48,929 bases of DNA from an uncultured Clostridium sp. (GCA_946553025.1 CAMNRM010000038.1:1-48929), one strand, 5' to 3'. Shown: positions 34,160-43,215, counted from the stretch's first letter. A program made the numbers and translations. Notes: generated by a model from the letters alone, not told the origin.

Positions 34160-35371
34160 CTACACAACAATTTTCTGGAAAATATGCCCCATCTTTGTCT
34201 GTTTTGTCTTCATATAAAACCGATCAAACGCCTGCGGCTCGATTTCAATAGGAACCCGTTCACGGATCTGCAGACCAAAATCACTCAGGCCGTAAACCTT
34301 TTCCGGATTATTGGTCAGAAGCCGCAGGGATTTTGCTCCCAGATCCGATAAGATCTGTGCGCCAATCCAGTATTCCCGCAGATCCGGGGCAAAGCCAAGC
34401 TTTAAGTTTGCCTCTACCGTATCCAGCCCCTGTTCCTGCAATTCATAGGCTTTCAGCTTATTAATCAGCCCGATCCCCCGGCCCTCCTGGCGCATATAGA
34501 GGATGATTCCCCGGCCTTCCTTTTCCACCTGCGCCATCGCGGTCTGAAGCTGTATGCCGCAGTCGCAGCGCATGGAACCGAAAACATCCCCGGTAAGACA
34601 TTCGGAGTGTACCCGGCAGAGAAGGTTTTCTCCGTCGCCCACATCGCCCTTCACCAGCGCCACATGATGTTCCCCCGTAATATCATTGACATAGCCGTAA
34701 ATCTGAAACTTCCCGTACTGGGTGGGCATGGCCGCGCAGGCTTCCCGTACAACGTGCTTTTCGTGAATCCGGCAGTAATCCTGAAGATCCTTGATGGTGA
34801 TAAATTTCAGATTGTATTTTCTGGCAAGCTTCCAGAGATTGGGGGTGCGCATCATTGTCCCGTCCTCTTCCATAATCTCGCAGCAGATCCCGCACTCCTT
34901 CAGCCCGGCCAGACGGCAGAGATCCACGGTAGCCTCCGTGTGCCCGTTGCGGACAAGCACGCCGCCCCGGCGGGAAATCAGCGGAAATACATGCCCCGGC
35001 CTGCGGAAATCCTCCGGCTTCGTGCCCTCTTCCACACATTTCATCATCGTCAGCGACCTCTCCGCCGCGGATATGCCCGTGCTGGTATCTTTATGGTCAA
35101 TGGAAACGGTAAAGGCGGTCTGGTGGTTATCCGTATTTTCCGCAACCATGGGCATAAAGCCAAGCTTTCCTGCGATTGCGGCACTCATGGGCGTACAGAT
35201 CAGCCCCTTGGCATAGCAGGCCATAAAATTAATATTCGCCTGCGTGGCAAACTCCGCCGCACAAATCATATCCCCTTCATTTTCCCGATCCGGATCATCC
35301 GTCACCAGGATAATCTCCCCGGCCCGCAAGGCTTTAAGGGCCTCTTCAATAGTGTTGTACCGTTCATTCAT
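34160..35371 (-). CDS. ribBA: Bifunctional DHBP synthase / GTP cyclohydrolase II (RibBA)
   Basis: The 403-aa protein has an N-terminal RibB domain ([17 protein letters not shown] acidic metal site; [13 protein letters not shown]) and a C-terminal RibA domain from about residue 205. RibA carries the zinc ligands [15 protein letters not shown] and RQEGRGIGL. It makes both starting units of riboflavin. ATG 35371 is preferred, with GGAGGAGAGTGAAGAGA upstream; an in-frame GTG at 35380 lies too close to that site. Confidence 0.96.
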   Translation of the reverse strand: MNERYNTIEEALKALRAGEIILVTDDPDRENEGDMICAAEFATQANINFMACYAKGLICTPMSAAIAGKLGFMPMVAENTDNHQTAFTVSIDHKDTSTGISAAERSLTMMKCVEEGTKPEDFRRPGHVFPLISRRGGVLVRNGHTEATVDLCRLAGLKECGICCEIMEEDGTMMRTPNLWKLARKYNLKFITIKDLQDYCRIHEKHVVREACAAMPTQYGKFQIYGYVNDITGEHHVALVKGDVGDGENLLCRVHSECLTGDVFGSMRCDCGIQLQTAMAQVEKEGRGIILYMRQEGRGIGLINKLKAYELQEQGLDTVEANLKLGFAPDLREYWIGAQILSDLGAKSLRLLTNNPEKVYGLSDFGLQIRERVPIEIEPQAFDRFYMKTKQTKMGHIFQKIVV

Positions 35372-35421
35372 TCTCTTCACTCTCCTCCGTCTTTTTTATA
35401 TCCGGCAGTTTTCCGGATTTT

Positions 35422-36096
35422 TTATAGCCCGCAGCTTTCCAGAAATTCCATCGTCAGTCCATGTCCCCCCGGCTTTTCCTTCTCCCTGCCGGCACTTCCT
35501 TCCGGGATATACACACCCAAAAGCCTCTCCACATATTTTCCGACAATATCATTTTCAAGGTTCACCACATCCCCCGGCTTTCTCTTTAACAGTGTCGTTT
35601 CCTCCCCCGTATGCGGAATCACGGACACTCCAAAACCGCGCTCGTCAACCTCTGCCACGGTAAGGCTGATTCCGTCTATGGCAATCGATCCCTTTTCCAC
35701 AATCAAATGCAGGATCTCCTTTTCGGTTTCGATAAACACCCAGACAGCGTTTTCTTCCCTGCGATACTCCCGGATTATCCCTGTTCCGTCGATATGGCCT
35801 GATACGATATGTCCTCCAAACCTGCCGTTTGCCGCCATCGCCCGCTCCAGGTTCACCGCCGAACCGCTTTTCTTCTGCCCCAGCCCGCTCCTGCGAAAGG
35901 TTTCTGCCATCACATCTGCCCGAAAACCGTCCGATGACAGAGCCGTCACCGTAAGGCAGACCCCGTCCACGGCAATGCTGTCGCCGATTTTCGTTCCTTC
36001 CAGAACCTTCTTTGCTTTTATCAGGATCTGACCGGAGTTCCCCCGCTTTTCTACCTGCCGGATGGTTCCCAGTTCTTCAATAATTCCTGTAAACAT
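35422..36096 (-). CDS. ribE: Riboflavin synthase alpha subunit (RibE)
   Basis: The 224-aa protein has the two repeated beta-barrel lumazine-binding domains: MFTGIIEELGTI at the start, then VDGVCLTV and GGHIVSGHIDGTG, repeated as IDGISLTV. It dismutates two lumazines to riboflavin. GGAAGGGATATGG precedes ATG 36096. A short Gly/Lys-rich tail ends the protein. Confidence 0.96.
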   Translation of the reverse strand: MFTGIIEELGTIRQVEKRGNSGQILIKAKKVLEGTKIGDSIAVDGVCLTVTALSSDGFRADVMAETFRRSGLGQKKSGSAVNLERAMAANGRFGGHIVSGHIDGTGIIREYRREENAVWVFIETEKEILHLIVEKGSIAIDGISLTVAEVDERGFGVSVIPHTGEETTLLKRKPGDVVNLENDIVGKYVERLLGVYIPEGSAGREKEKPGGHGLTMEFLESCGL

Positions 36097-36183
36097 CCAT
36101 ATCCCTTCCTTCTGTTTTATGGTTTGTTCTGTGTTTTACCGTTTACTTTTTCTTTATTATGATTTTTCTTTTTTCTCTTAATT

Positions 36184-37407
36184 TCATACGTTTTCGATTT
36201 TGTTTTTTACCCTGTATTCCAAAAGCAGGTCTTCACCGATAACTGACGTTTTTTCCAAAATACATGCGGTTCCCTGATCCGGCAGTTCTGCGCCAACCCC
36301 GCTCACCGGTGTTTTTGCCTCTTTTCCCCCAAAAACTTTCGGTGCAATAAATACCTTTAACTCATTGACCAGTCCTGCACGAAGAAAACTGTCATTTAAT
36401 TCCCCGCCGCCTTCTACGAACACACTGTCGATTTTCTGACTGCCAAGATACTTCATCAGCCGGAAAAGATCCACCCTCCCATTCTCGTCCGGCACAGACA
36501 CCACTTCGATCCCCAGAGCACGCAGGTTTTCAGCCTTTTTTAACCGTTCTCTCTCTCCTTCATCATGCCCTGATTCATAATCCGACGCATAACCCGGCTT
36601 TTTGTACATTTCCCGGTTCCCCGAAACATAACCTTCCTTTTCCCTGCCATCCCAAGCCGCATCCTCTATCTTTCCGCAGGCAATTATGGTTCTGTATGTT
36701 TTGGCGCTGCGGCAGATTTTACTGTCTAAAGGAATACGAAGCCTGCTGTCACAGATAATCCTTATCGGGCTTTTCTTTCCTTCAAGGCGGACATTTAACA
36801 TAGGATCATCGGCAAGAACGGTTCCTATTCCTGCCATAATGCCCATATATTGATGACGCATTTCCTGCACGGCCATCCTTGCCTTCTCCCCGGTAATCCA
36901 CTTGGACGCGCCGGTTTTCGTGGCTGTCTTGCCGTCTGCGGTCATGGCATATTTCATTACGACATAAGGGGTATTCGTGGTAATATAGTGAAAGAATACC
37001 GGATTAAGCCTGTCACACTCCTCCTGCATCACCCCGGTTTCCACCAAGATCCCCGCCTCCCGAAGCTGGGCAATTCCCTTTCCCGCCACTTTCGGATTCG
37101 GATCGTCGGAACCAACCACCACCCGGCGGATTTTATGATCGATAATCGCCTCCGTGCAGGGCGGAGTCTTTCCGTAATGACAGCAGGGTTCTAAGGTCAC
37201 GTATAAATCCGCGCCCTCTGCGGATTCGGTCAGGGCGGCAAAGGCATTGCGCTCCGCATGAAGGCCCTTATAGCACTCATGCCAGCCCTCCCCGATAATT
37301 TCCCCGTCTTTTACAATCACTGCTCCCACTACCGGATTTGGATTCACCCATCCCCGCCCAAGTTTGGCCAGTTCAATTGCCCGGGCCATGTACTGTTTAT
37401 CCGTCAT
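36184..37407 (-). CDS. ribD: Bifunctional riboflavin deaminase/reductase (RibD)
   Basis: The 407-aa protein has an N-terminal cytidine-deaminase-like domain with the zinc motifs HAERNAF and EPCCHYGKTPPC, then a reductase domain (MKYAMTADGKTATKTG; VFVEGGGELNDSFL). It carries out the second and third steps from the GTP cyclohydrolase product. A charged insertion (around residues 255-295) is longer than usual. GAGGGGGAAGG precedes ATG 37407. It is first gene of the operon, 57 bases after the second riboswitch terminator. Confidence 0.96.
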   Translation of the reverse strand: MTDKQYMARAIELAKLGRGWVNPNPVVGAVIVKDGEIIGEGWHECYKGLHAERNAFAALTESAEGADLYVTLEPCCHYGKTPPCTEAIIDHKIRRVVVGSDDPNPKVAGKGIAQLREAGILVETGVMQEECDRLNPVFFHYITTNTPYVVMKYAMTADGKTATKTGASKWITGEKARMAVQEMRHQYMGIMAGIGTVLADDPMLNVRLEGKKSPIRIICDSRLRIPLDSKICRSAKTYRTIIACGKIEDAAWDGREKEGYVSGNREMYKKPGYASDYESGHDEGERERLKKAENLRALGIEVVSVPDENGRVDLFRLMKYLGSQKIDSVFVEGGGELNDSFLRAGLVNELKVFIAPKVFGGKEAKTPVSGVGAELPDQGTACILEKTSVIGEDLLLEYRVKNKIENV

Positions 37408-37464
37408 TTTCCTTCCCCCTCTTTCGCATGTTTTTACATGTTTTTACACGGATTATATAAAAAA

Positions 37465-37492
37465 ACTCCCTGTACTCAATTCTGCAGGGAGT
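37465..37492 (-). terminator. Second intrinsic terminator in the rib leader
   Basis: On the minus strand ACTCCCTG (37485-37492) pairs with CAGGGAGT (37465-37472), followed by TTTTTTTATATAA. It is a strong terminator just before ribD. Confidence 0.85.
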
Positions 37493-37577
37493 TTTTTGCT
37501 CTATGGATTCCTGACTGGTTCTTTTCTGCTGCTTTATCGCCTTATCTTTTCTGCCCTTCCTTTTTCAAAAGAACAGC

Positions 37578-37613
37578 AAAAATGCCCTGAAACAGAAAAT
37601 CCATTTCAGAGCA
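37578..37613 (-). terminator. First intrinsic terminator in the rib leader
   Basis: On the minus strand TGCTCTGAAA (37604-37613) pairs with TTTCAGGGCA (37583-37592), followed by TTTTTGC. It lies about 54 bases after the FMN aptamer, the usual place for a riboswitch terminator. Confidence 0.75.
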
Positions 37614-37666
37614 CTGATTTCACGGCGAATAGCAATCTCACAATACGTTTACAACAACGACCAGCT

Positions 37667-37773
37667 ATCTTCTTCCATCCAGACTCTAACTGTCGGCACT
37701 GGAATCACACCAGTTCAACCTTTCGGCTCGCGGGCTGTACCGCCGGTAGGGAATTACACCCTGCCCTGAAGAC
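37667..37773 (-). ncRNA. FMN riboswitch (RFN element)
   Basis: Read on the minus strand, the RNA has the conserved FMN aptamer segments in order: GUCUUCAGGGCAGGGUG, AAUUCCCUACCGGCGGU, AGCCCGCGAGCC, GGUGUGAUUCCAGUGCCGAC and AGUUAGAGUCUGGAUGGAAG. FMN binding should favour the downstream terminator hairpins and shut off the rib operon. The antiterminator pairing was not resolved. Confidence 0.97.
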
Positions 37774-37789
37774 ATTGTTATTTTTCTAA

Positions 37790-37818
37790 ATTATACCCCA
37801 TTCTTTTCCAGGATGCAA
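37790..37818 (-). promoter_or_regulatory. rib operon promoter
   Basis: On the minus strand TTGCAT (37813-37818) and TATAAT (37790-37795) are 17 bases apart. The predicted transcript starts just upstream of the FMN aptamer. The 37408-37936 gap thus contains the promoter, aptamer and two terminators, and no gene. Confidence 0.8.
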
Positions 37819-37936
37819 GAGGTTTTTTTCGTTATATTTTACAATTTTTTACGCTGTTTTTTGGAAATATTTTTGTTGAATATTTCCTTGCACCTATCCA
37901 TAAACCCCAGACTTCTCTCCGTTTTCCCCATACCCT

Positions 37937-38335
37937 TCACACCCAGTCTTCTGTCATTAATCCGTCAACTCTGGCAAATTCCCTTGTATTGTTGCTCACT
38001 AAGATCAAATGTTTCGCTTTTGCATGTGCTGCAATCAAGGTATCTAATGGCCCTATCGGCATCCCTTTTCTCTGTAATTCGGCTTTAACTCTGCCATAAA
38101 CCTGTGCTGCAAGATCGTCAAACGGAAGAATCGGTATTTCTGACAAAAAAGTAAGCAGTGCCCGTCGGTTTTTTTCTTTTGCCTGACTCTTTTCTACTCC
38201 ATGAACCAATTCCGCATAAGTAATGGAGGAAATACAAATCTCCCCAGGACAATGTTCCATAAATCTTTGAATCACATGCTCAGGTTTTTGTTTAATGATA
38301 AAAATACAAATATTTGTATCCAGCATGTACTTCAT
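37937..38335 (-). CDS. vapC: VapC-type PIN-domain toxin
   Basis: The 132-aa PIN ribonuclease has the four acidic residues: LDTNICI (Asp), YAELVHGVE (Glu), [11 protein letters not shown] (Asp) and the C-terminal NTREFARV region. VapC toxins cut specific tRNA or rRNA. It overlaps the antitoxin gene by four bases (ATGA), the standard vapBC arrangement. Confidence 0.92.
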   Translation of the reverse strand: MKYMLDTNICIFIIKQKPEHVIQRFMEHCPGEICISSITYAELVHGVEKSQAKEKNRRALLTFLSEIPILPFDDLAAQVYGRVKAELQRKGMPIGPLDTLIAAHAKAKHLILVSNNTREFARVDGLMTEDWV

Positions 38336-38565
38336 AATTCTTCTCTCTCCTGTTCCATCGGATAATCTTCACGTCCGTCAGCCATAAAATCATCTGAAAA
38401 CATATGGATTCCCTCGGTTAAACTTGCCCATGGATGTGATTTAGGAATTAATATAACAATTTCCCCTATTTTATTGATAAATACTTCTTCTTCGGAAAAA
38501 CGGTATTCTTTAGGAAGCCTCACGGCCTGGCTTCTGCCATTTTCAAATATTTTTGCTGTTGTCAT
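38332..38565 (-). CDS. vapB: VapB-type AbrB-fold antitoxin
   Basis: The 77-aa protein has the SpoVT/AbrB DNA-binding domain ([20 protein letters not shown]) and an acidic C-terminus that would wrap VapC. I chose ATG 38565 for its match to family starts; an ATG two codons earlier (38571), with GGAG four bases away, is also possible. It likely represses its own promoter. Confidence 0.88.
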   Translation of the reverse strand: MTTAKIFENGRSQAVRLPKEYRFSEEEVFINKIGEIVILIPKSHPWASLTEGIHMFSDDFMADGREDYPMEQEREEL

Positions 38566-38597
38566 AAACATTCATCTCCTATTTTTATGATACAAAA

Positions 38598-38627
38598 AGT
38601 ATATACCATCATATATATCAAAGTCAA
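38598..38627 (-). promoter_or_regulatory. vapBC promoter with palindromic operator
   Basis: On the minus strand TTGACT (38622-38627) and TATACT (38598-38603) are 18 bases apart. GGTATATAC and the arms ATGAT/ATCAT around the -10 form a palindromic region suited to VapB binding. Confidence 0.6.
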
Positions 38628-38726
38628 TGGTTTTTGGTATTTTCTGTTCTTATTTTCTATTCCTATTTCTCTTATTTTGTGTTATCCTACTATCAGATAA
38701 CATTCAAAACAGGGGGTTTTATCAAC

Positions 38727-39932
38727 ATGAAAAAAGTACTTTTGCTTGGAGGTTCGCTTTTCCAGGTTCCTTCCATAGAAACCGCAAAAAAAATGGGCTA
38801 TCACACCATCGTCTGCGATTACCTGCCGGACAACCCCGGACAGTACGTTGCTGATGAATTTTACAGCGTAAGCACAACCGATAAGGAAGCTGTTCTTGAG
38901 CTGGCGCGGCGTCTTTCGGTTGACGGCATTGTCTGCTATGCCTCTGACCCGGCGGCACCCACGGCTGCCTACGTCGCCGAACAGATGGGCTTTCCCACCA
39001 GCCCCTATGCGTCGGTGGAACTTCTCTCGAATAAGGATAAATTCCGCGCCTTCCTTGCCCAAAATAACTTTAACGTGCCCAAAGCCAAAGGCTGGGCCTA
39101 TGAGGAATTTGACCAGATGATGACGGAAATCGATGCATTTACCTTCCCAGTGATGGTAAAGCCGGTGGACTCCTCCGGAAGCAAGGGCGTAAAAAAAATC
39201 GACAGTCCCAGCCAGCTAAAAGAAGCTGTAGACGCCGCGATGGCCTACTCCCGCTGCAAACGCTTTATTATCGAAGAATATGTGGAAAAATACGGCTATC
39301 AGATTGCCGGGGACGGCTTTTCGGTGGACGGAAAGCTGGCCTTCCGCTGCTTTGCCAATGAACATTTTGACTCCAGCGGCATTAACCCCTACGTTCCCAT
39401 CGGGGAAAGCTGGCCTTACAACATGCCAAAAAGGGTTCACGATAAGATCCACGCTGAAATCCAGCGCCTTCTCACCCTTTTGGATATGAAAACCCAGGCT
39501 TATAATTTTGATGTGCGCATTGACGCGCAGGAAAATGTATATTTAATGGAAGTCGGGCCGCGAAACGGCGGAAATTTAATCGCCCAGGTTACGAACTATG
39601 CCACGGGCGTCGATATGGTCACCTATACCATTAAAGCCGCCATGGGCGAGGACTGCAGCGACCTGCACATGGTCGAGCCTAAGGGCTTCTGGTCGAATTA
39701 TATGATTCACAGCCTTAAAGCAGGAAAGTTAAAAGAAGTCTGGATTGACGAAGATTTCCGAAAGAATAACCTGGTGGAATTCCAGATGCAGGCAAAGCCC
39801 GGCGACGAAATCCAGGCATTCACCGGTTCCAACCAGACCCTGGGAACGATGATTTTAAAGTTTTCTTCCGAAGCGGAAATGCTGGAAAAGATGGATCATA
39901 TGGAGAATTGGGTGAGGGTGATTACTGAATAA
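38727..39932 (+). CDS. ATP-grasp family carboxylate ligase
   Basis: The 401-aa protein has an N-terminal Rossmann-like preATP-grasp domain (KKVLLLGGSLFQVPSIETAK) and an ATP-grasp core. The core shows FPVMVKPVDSSGSKGVKKI (phosphate-binding loop), FIIEEYVEKYGYQIAGDGFS and the metal site YLMEVGPRNGGNLIAQ. Such enzymes join a carboxylate to an amine with ATP; the substrate is unknown. ATG 38727 has AGGGGG ten bases upstream; the frame opens at 38634. It stands alone and ends at a strong terminator. Confidence 0.85.
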   Translation: MKKVLLLGGSLFQVPSIETAKKMGYHTIVCDYLPDNPGQYVADEFYSVSTTDKEAVLELARRLSVDGIVCYASDPAAPTAAYVAEQMGFPTSPYASVELLSNKDKFRAFLAQNNFNVPKAKGWAYEEFDQMMTEIDAFTFPVMVKPVDSSGSKGVKKIDSPSQLKEAVDAAMAYSRCKRFIIEEYVEKYGYQIAGDGFSVDGKLAFRCFANEHFDSSGINPYVPIGESWPYNMPKRVHDKIHAEIQRLLTLLDMKTQAYNFDVRIDAQENVYLMEVGPRNGGNLIAQVTNYATGVDMVTYTIKAAMGEDCSDLHMVEPKGFWSNYMIHSLKAGKLKEVWIDEDFRKNNLVEFQMQAKPGDEIQAFTGSNQTLGTMILKFSSEAEMLEKMDHMENWVRVITE

Positions 39933-39946
39933 TGCGCCTATAGGAT

Positions 39947-39988
39947 AAAGCGGCTCTTAATCGATAAACAAGCTTCAGAGCCGCTTTT
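39947..39988. terminator. Terminator between ATP-grasp and permease genes
   Basis: AAAGCGGCTCT (39947-39957) pairs with AGAGCCGCTTTT (39977-39988), followed by CCTTTTAT. It ends the ATP-grasp transcript and may also stop the convergent permease transcript. Confidence 0.8.
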
Positions 39989-40007
39989 CCTTTTATGCGT
40001 TTTCTTT

Positions 40008-41999
40008 TTATGGTGAAACAGGATAAACCCACACCGATAACCTGTACCAAACGATCAATACTGCCAATACAATCACAAGGCTGACCGCATTGACCCCGCT
40101 TAAATCCACGAACATCATCTTGGACAGGGCACCCACGGAGAAAAAAGAGGAAACGGACATTACCAGAAACGGCACGCCATAGGCAGCCGCCAGTTCTGCT
40201 TTTACGGCACGCCGCAGATCGCCCCGGTCTATACCCAGTTTAAGCAAAACCTTTGTCCGCTCAGTTTCCTCGAATGCATCATTGTAGAGCCGCATAAACA
40301 TAATACTGCCGCTGGCAACGACGAATACCAGGAACATAAACACACCCATGGAATACATCACCTTAATCCAGTCCAGTTCATTGCTCTTGGGGTCGATGGC
40401 AACTCTGGCGATTCCGGAATCACCCAAAAGAGTTCTCCACCCGTCGAGCGCTTCTTTCGTATGCTCAAAGTCCTCCGGATAACTAATCTTATAATTTGCA
40501 GCAAGCATTTCCTCGCCCAAAGGCAGGAGGCTGGCATATTCCTTATCATTCACCACATAAAAGCCTATGCTTTCCTGTAAATAGCCAAGATAAGGAACGG
40601 TGGATTCTTCGATCTGCAGGTAGGATTTCCCGTTAATCGTCATAGCCGCACCCGTGCGATCCGTAATCAGGGACAGCAGAACCGGATGGGAAACTTTAAT
40701 CACCTGATCGTCCCCCGGCTCCGGCAAATCAAAGGCCAGTCCGGCTTCTACAGACAGTGCTTTTAAGGCAGAATAAGGCAGAACCGCATATTGGTTCGCA
40801 TAATCTTCGGCATGAATCAGAGAAGTATCGATGAATAAAACCGGGATCTTCGTATCATACGCAAGTTCCGTATTTTCCTCAATCACCTGTTTTGCCCTGT
40901 CGCTTAAATCTGCTGTTTCAAGCTCACGTAAACCCGTTTTTTGAAGATCCCTTGCATCCGTTTTTGCTAAATCATCCCCAGCCATCTTTTCCATAGCCGC
41001 AGAATAAGCTTCGGGAATAAGAAGCTGAAAGGTGTAGGTATTTTCAAACCGGATAATATTATCGTACCTGCCTTTCATGGCAAAACTGGTCGCCAATGCG
41101 GTTACGGAACAGAGCAAAAGAATGCAGACCATCGCATAGGTGCGGTAATTTTTCTTCATGCGGAATACCAGGCGGTTCACCCACAGGATTCTCTGCTTCC
41201 GGTAAAGAAAAGACTTATGTTCGACCATCTCCCGGGCAAGCAGGGGAAGAAATCCGCCAAACAGCAGGTATACACCCACCGTAACCAGAACAACCGCCCC
41301 CAATGCATTTCCCATCACATCCGTGCGCCCCTCTTTCAGCGCCAGAAAATATCCTGTGCCGAGAATCCACACGCCCAAAACGGTCTTCGTCCAGAGCGTC
41401 CCGCGCTTTTGCCGGATATATTCATTTTGCTTTGCCGCGGACAGCATACTTGCCACACTGCTTTTTAAGAGATGGATATAGCCTTTGACAGCAAATAAGA
41501 GGTAGATCATACCGTAGACCACCGCGGTAAAAAGGGCAGGTCTTAGTCCCGGGCGGAATCGGATTTCCACAGAAAGGTCGGAAATCAGCAGAAGAATCAT
41601 CTGAAATAACCCGCAGGTGAGTGCGCCGAAAAAAAGCCCCAGGATAAGCGCAGCCAGTCCGGTAAATATCGTTTCCAGAAGGTAAAGCTGTCCGATTTTC
41701 TCATGAGAAAGCCCCATAAAAATATAGATGCCGATTTCTTTCTTCCTGCGGGTTAAAAATACATTCGTGGCATAGCCGATAAAAAAGAACATAAAGCAGC
41801 CAAGAATGAAAGAAATGATCTGTACAATAATCTCGATATACTGCTTATTCCTTGTTCCCAATACCAGAAAACTGTCCGCACCGATCAGATTCTGAAAATT
41901 AAACAGGACAAGCACTGTAAAGGCCAGAGAAAAAATAAGGGAGAGGTAATTTTTCAGACCGTGCTTTACATTCATCATCGCAAGCTTTACCATTGACAC
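40008..41999 (-). CDS. BceB-like ABC permease (FtsX family)
   Basis: The 663-aa permease has about ten membrane helices, with a large extracellular domain (roughly residues 310-525) between helices, as in BceB. BceAB-type systems detoxify or sense cell-wall-targeting peptides and signal to a partner BceS kinase. The start is GTG 41999 with GGAGGTGA nine bases upstream, inside the last codons of the ATPase gene (13-base overlap). The set also includes a kinase and response regulator upstream. Confidence 0.88.
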   Translation of the reverse strand: MSMVKLAMMNVKHGLKNYLSLIFSLAFTVLVLFNFQNLIGADSFLVLGTRNKQYIEIIVQIISFILGCFMFFFIGYATNVFLTRRKKEIGIYIFMGLSHEKIGQLYLLETIFTGLAALILGLFFGALTCGLFQMILLLISDLSVEIRFRPGLRPALFTAVVYGMIYLLFAVKGYIHLLKSSVASMLSAAKQNEYIRQKRGTLWTKTVLGVWILGTGYFLALKEGRTDVMGNALGAVVLVTVGVYLLFGGFLPLLAREMVEHKSFLYRKQRILWVNRLVFRMKKNYRTYAMVCILLLCSVTALATSFAMKGRYDNIIRFENTYTFQLLIPEAYSAAMEKMAGDDLAKTDARDLQKTGLRELETADLSDRAKQVIEENTELAYDTKIPVLFIDTSLIHAEDYANQYAVLPYSALKALSVEAGLAFDLPEPGDDQVIKVSHPVLLSLITDRTGAAMTINGKSYLQIEESTVPYLGYLQESIGFYVVNDKEYASLLPLGEEMLAANYKISYPEDFEHTKEALDGWRTLLGDSGIARVAIDPKSNELDWIKVMYSMGVFMFLVFVVASGSIMFMRLYNDAFEETERTKVLLKLGIDRGDLRRAVKAELAAAYGVPFLVMSVSSFFSVGALSKMMFVDLSGVNAVSLVIVLAVLIVWYRLSVWVYPVSP

Positions 42000-42913
42000 G
42001 GAAAATCACCTCCCATCGATGCCTGTACATCAATAATCCGGTCGTAAAACTCTTTTCGGTCACTGCCGCGGCTGATCCTGCACATCATCCTTCCGTCCGT
42101 AAGCATACAGACATCCCTAGCATAGGAAGCGCAAAACGGATCGTGCGTTACCATAAGAATGGCTGTTTTTCTGCGTTCATTGAGCAGGGTAAAGCATTCC
42201 AGCAAATCCCGTCCCGCCTTGGAATCTAAGGCTCCGGTCGGTTCGTCGGCATAGATGATTTCCGGTTCGGTAATTAATGCCCTGCAGGTCGCACCTCTCT
42301 GCTTCTGCCCGCCGGAGAGTTCATAAGGATATTTTTGCAGATGCTCCGCCAATCCCATAAGTTCTGCCAACTCCATCGTCTTTTCCAGAGCAATTTTCCC
42401 GGAAACCCCATGCAATACCAGAGGAAGGGCAATATTATCTTTAAGGGTCATGGTATCTAAAAGATTATAGTCCTGAAAGACAAAGCCAATCTTATCCCGG
42501 CGCAGCCTGGACAGTTCCTTATTCGACAAATGGGCAATATCCTGCCCGTCAATCTTTACGCTCCCGGCCGTAGGCTTATCAATCGTAGAAAGAAGATTTA
42601 ACAGCGTCGTTTTCCCGGAACCAGAAGGGCCCATAATAGCGATAAAATCCTGAGAACGAATCGTCAGATCAATGCCTTTAAGGACTTTTGCCTGAACGCC
42701 TCCGCTGACATAGGTTTTTACCAGATTTTTTGCCTCCACAACATGGTTTGCTTCTACATGATTTACTTCCACATGGTTTGCTTCCACATGATTTACTTCC
42801 ACACGGTTTGCTTGCACATGGTTTGCCTCCACACGGTTTGTTTCCACATGGTTTACTTCCACATGATTTGTTTCCACAACACAGGAAGAAGTTTCTCCAA
42901 TATTTTTCTGCAT
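41987..42913 (-). CDS. BceA-like ABC ATPase with N-terminal pentapeptide repeats
   Basis: The 308-aa protein has Walker A GPSGSGKTTLL, the signature LSGGQKQRG, Walker B IIYADEPTGALD and the H-loop VTHD. It is the ATPase for the BceB-like permease. The signature helix reads QRGATCRAL where QRVAIARAL is usual. Before the domain, about residues 13-57 form pentapeptide repeats such as VEVNH and VEANH, encoded by nine 15-bp units. ATG 42913 has AAAGGAAAG upstream, so the repeats appear translated; a later start would remove them. Confidence 0.88.
   Translation of the reverse strand: MQKNIGETSSCVVETNHVEVNHVETNRVEANHVQANRVEVNHVEANHVEVNHVEANHVVEAKNLVKTYVSGGVQAKVLKGIDLTIRSQDFIAIMGPSGSGKTTLLNLLSTIDKPTAGSVKIDGQDIAHLSNKELSRLRRDKIGFVFQDYNLLDTMTLKDNIALPLVLHGVSGKIALEKTMELAELMGLAEHLQKYPYELSGGQKQRGATCRALITEPEIIYADEPTGALDSKAGRDLLECFTLLNERRKTAILMVTHDPFCASYARDVCMLTDGRMMCRISRGSDRKEFYDRIIDVQASMGGDFPCQW
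42741..42875 (-). repeat. 15-bp x9 tandem repeat in the BceA-like gene
   Basis: Nine consecutive 15-bp units of the form ACATGRTTTRCTTCC (plus strand) fill 42741-42875, with small substitutions. They encode five-residue repeats rich in Val, Asn, His and Glu. The period keeps the frame. Confidence 0.92.
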
Positions 42914-42942
42914 GAATCTTTCCTTTCCGCAGGATAATAAAT

Positions 42943-43000
42943 TTGTTATGGTTCACACGTCAGTAACATGAAATTGTTATGGCACACACGTCAATAACAT
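42943..43000. repeat. Tandem pair of palindromic repeats upstream of the BceA-like gene
   Basis: Two 27-base copies (42943-42969 and 42974-43000) begin TTGTTATGG and end with TAACAT. Each can fold into TGTTA/TAACA. They share GGTTCACACG with the dispersed family, and differ by three bases. They lie in the leader of the bce ATPase mRNA. Confidence 0.8.
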
Positions 43001-43080
43001 AAATTTCACTGCTGCTCCTTTCATGTTTTTCGTGTCCTCCTGCTTCTTTGGCTATTTTAAAATAACCCGGGGGAAAAATC

Positions 43081-43117
43081 CTTACATTTGCATTACAAAA
43101 ATGACTGGAAGATTACA
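43081..43117 (-). promoter_or_regulatory. Candidate response-regulator sites upstream of the BceAB-like genes
   Basis: On the minus strand TGTAAT (43112-43117), TGTAAT (43092-43097) and TGTAAG (43081-43086) form direct repeats. The last two are 11 bases apart, one helical turn, as expected for an OmpR-family dimer. They lie in the 300-base gap before the ATPase gene, where the BceR-like regulator would act. The gap has no gene. Confidence 0.45.
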
Positions 43118-43215
43118 TTTTGTTCTGTCTTCTAAATCTCAGACAATGCCTGCCAAATTCAGTAATTCCAGGAGTCCGGAGCCCTGTGTTTTCTAAATTT
43201 ATTCAGGTGTTAAAT

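Noticed and set aside
34607-36031. Long plus-strand ORF (474 codons) opposite the rib genes
   Set aside because: It lies antisense to ribBA and ribE, which have clear family motifs and good start sites. Its composition is that of a reverse-frame shadow.
42741-42875. Possible CRISPR array
   Set aside because: Units are 15 bp, adjacent and without spacers, and fall in frame within an ATPase gene; no cas genes are present.
7872-42969. Dispersed palindromes as transcription terminators
   Set aside because: Most copies lack a T-run on either strand and occur within operons. True terminators with T-runs are separate hairpins nearby.
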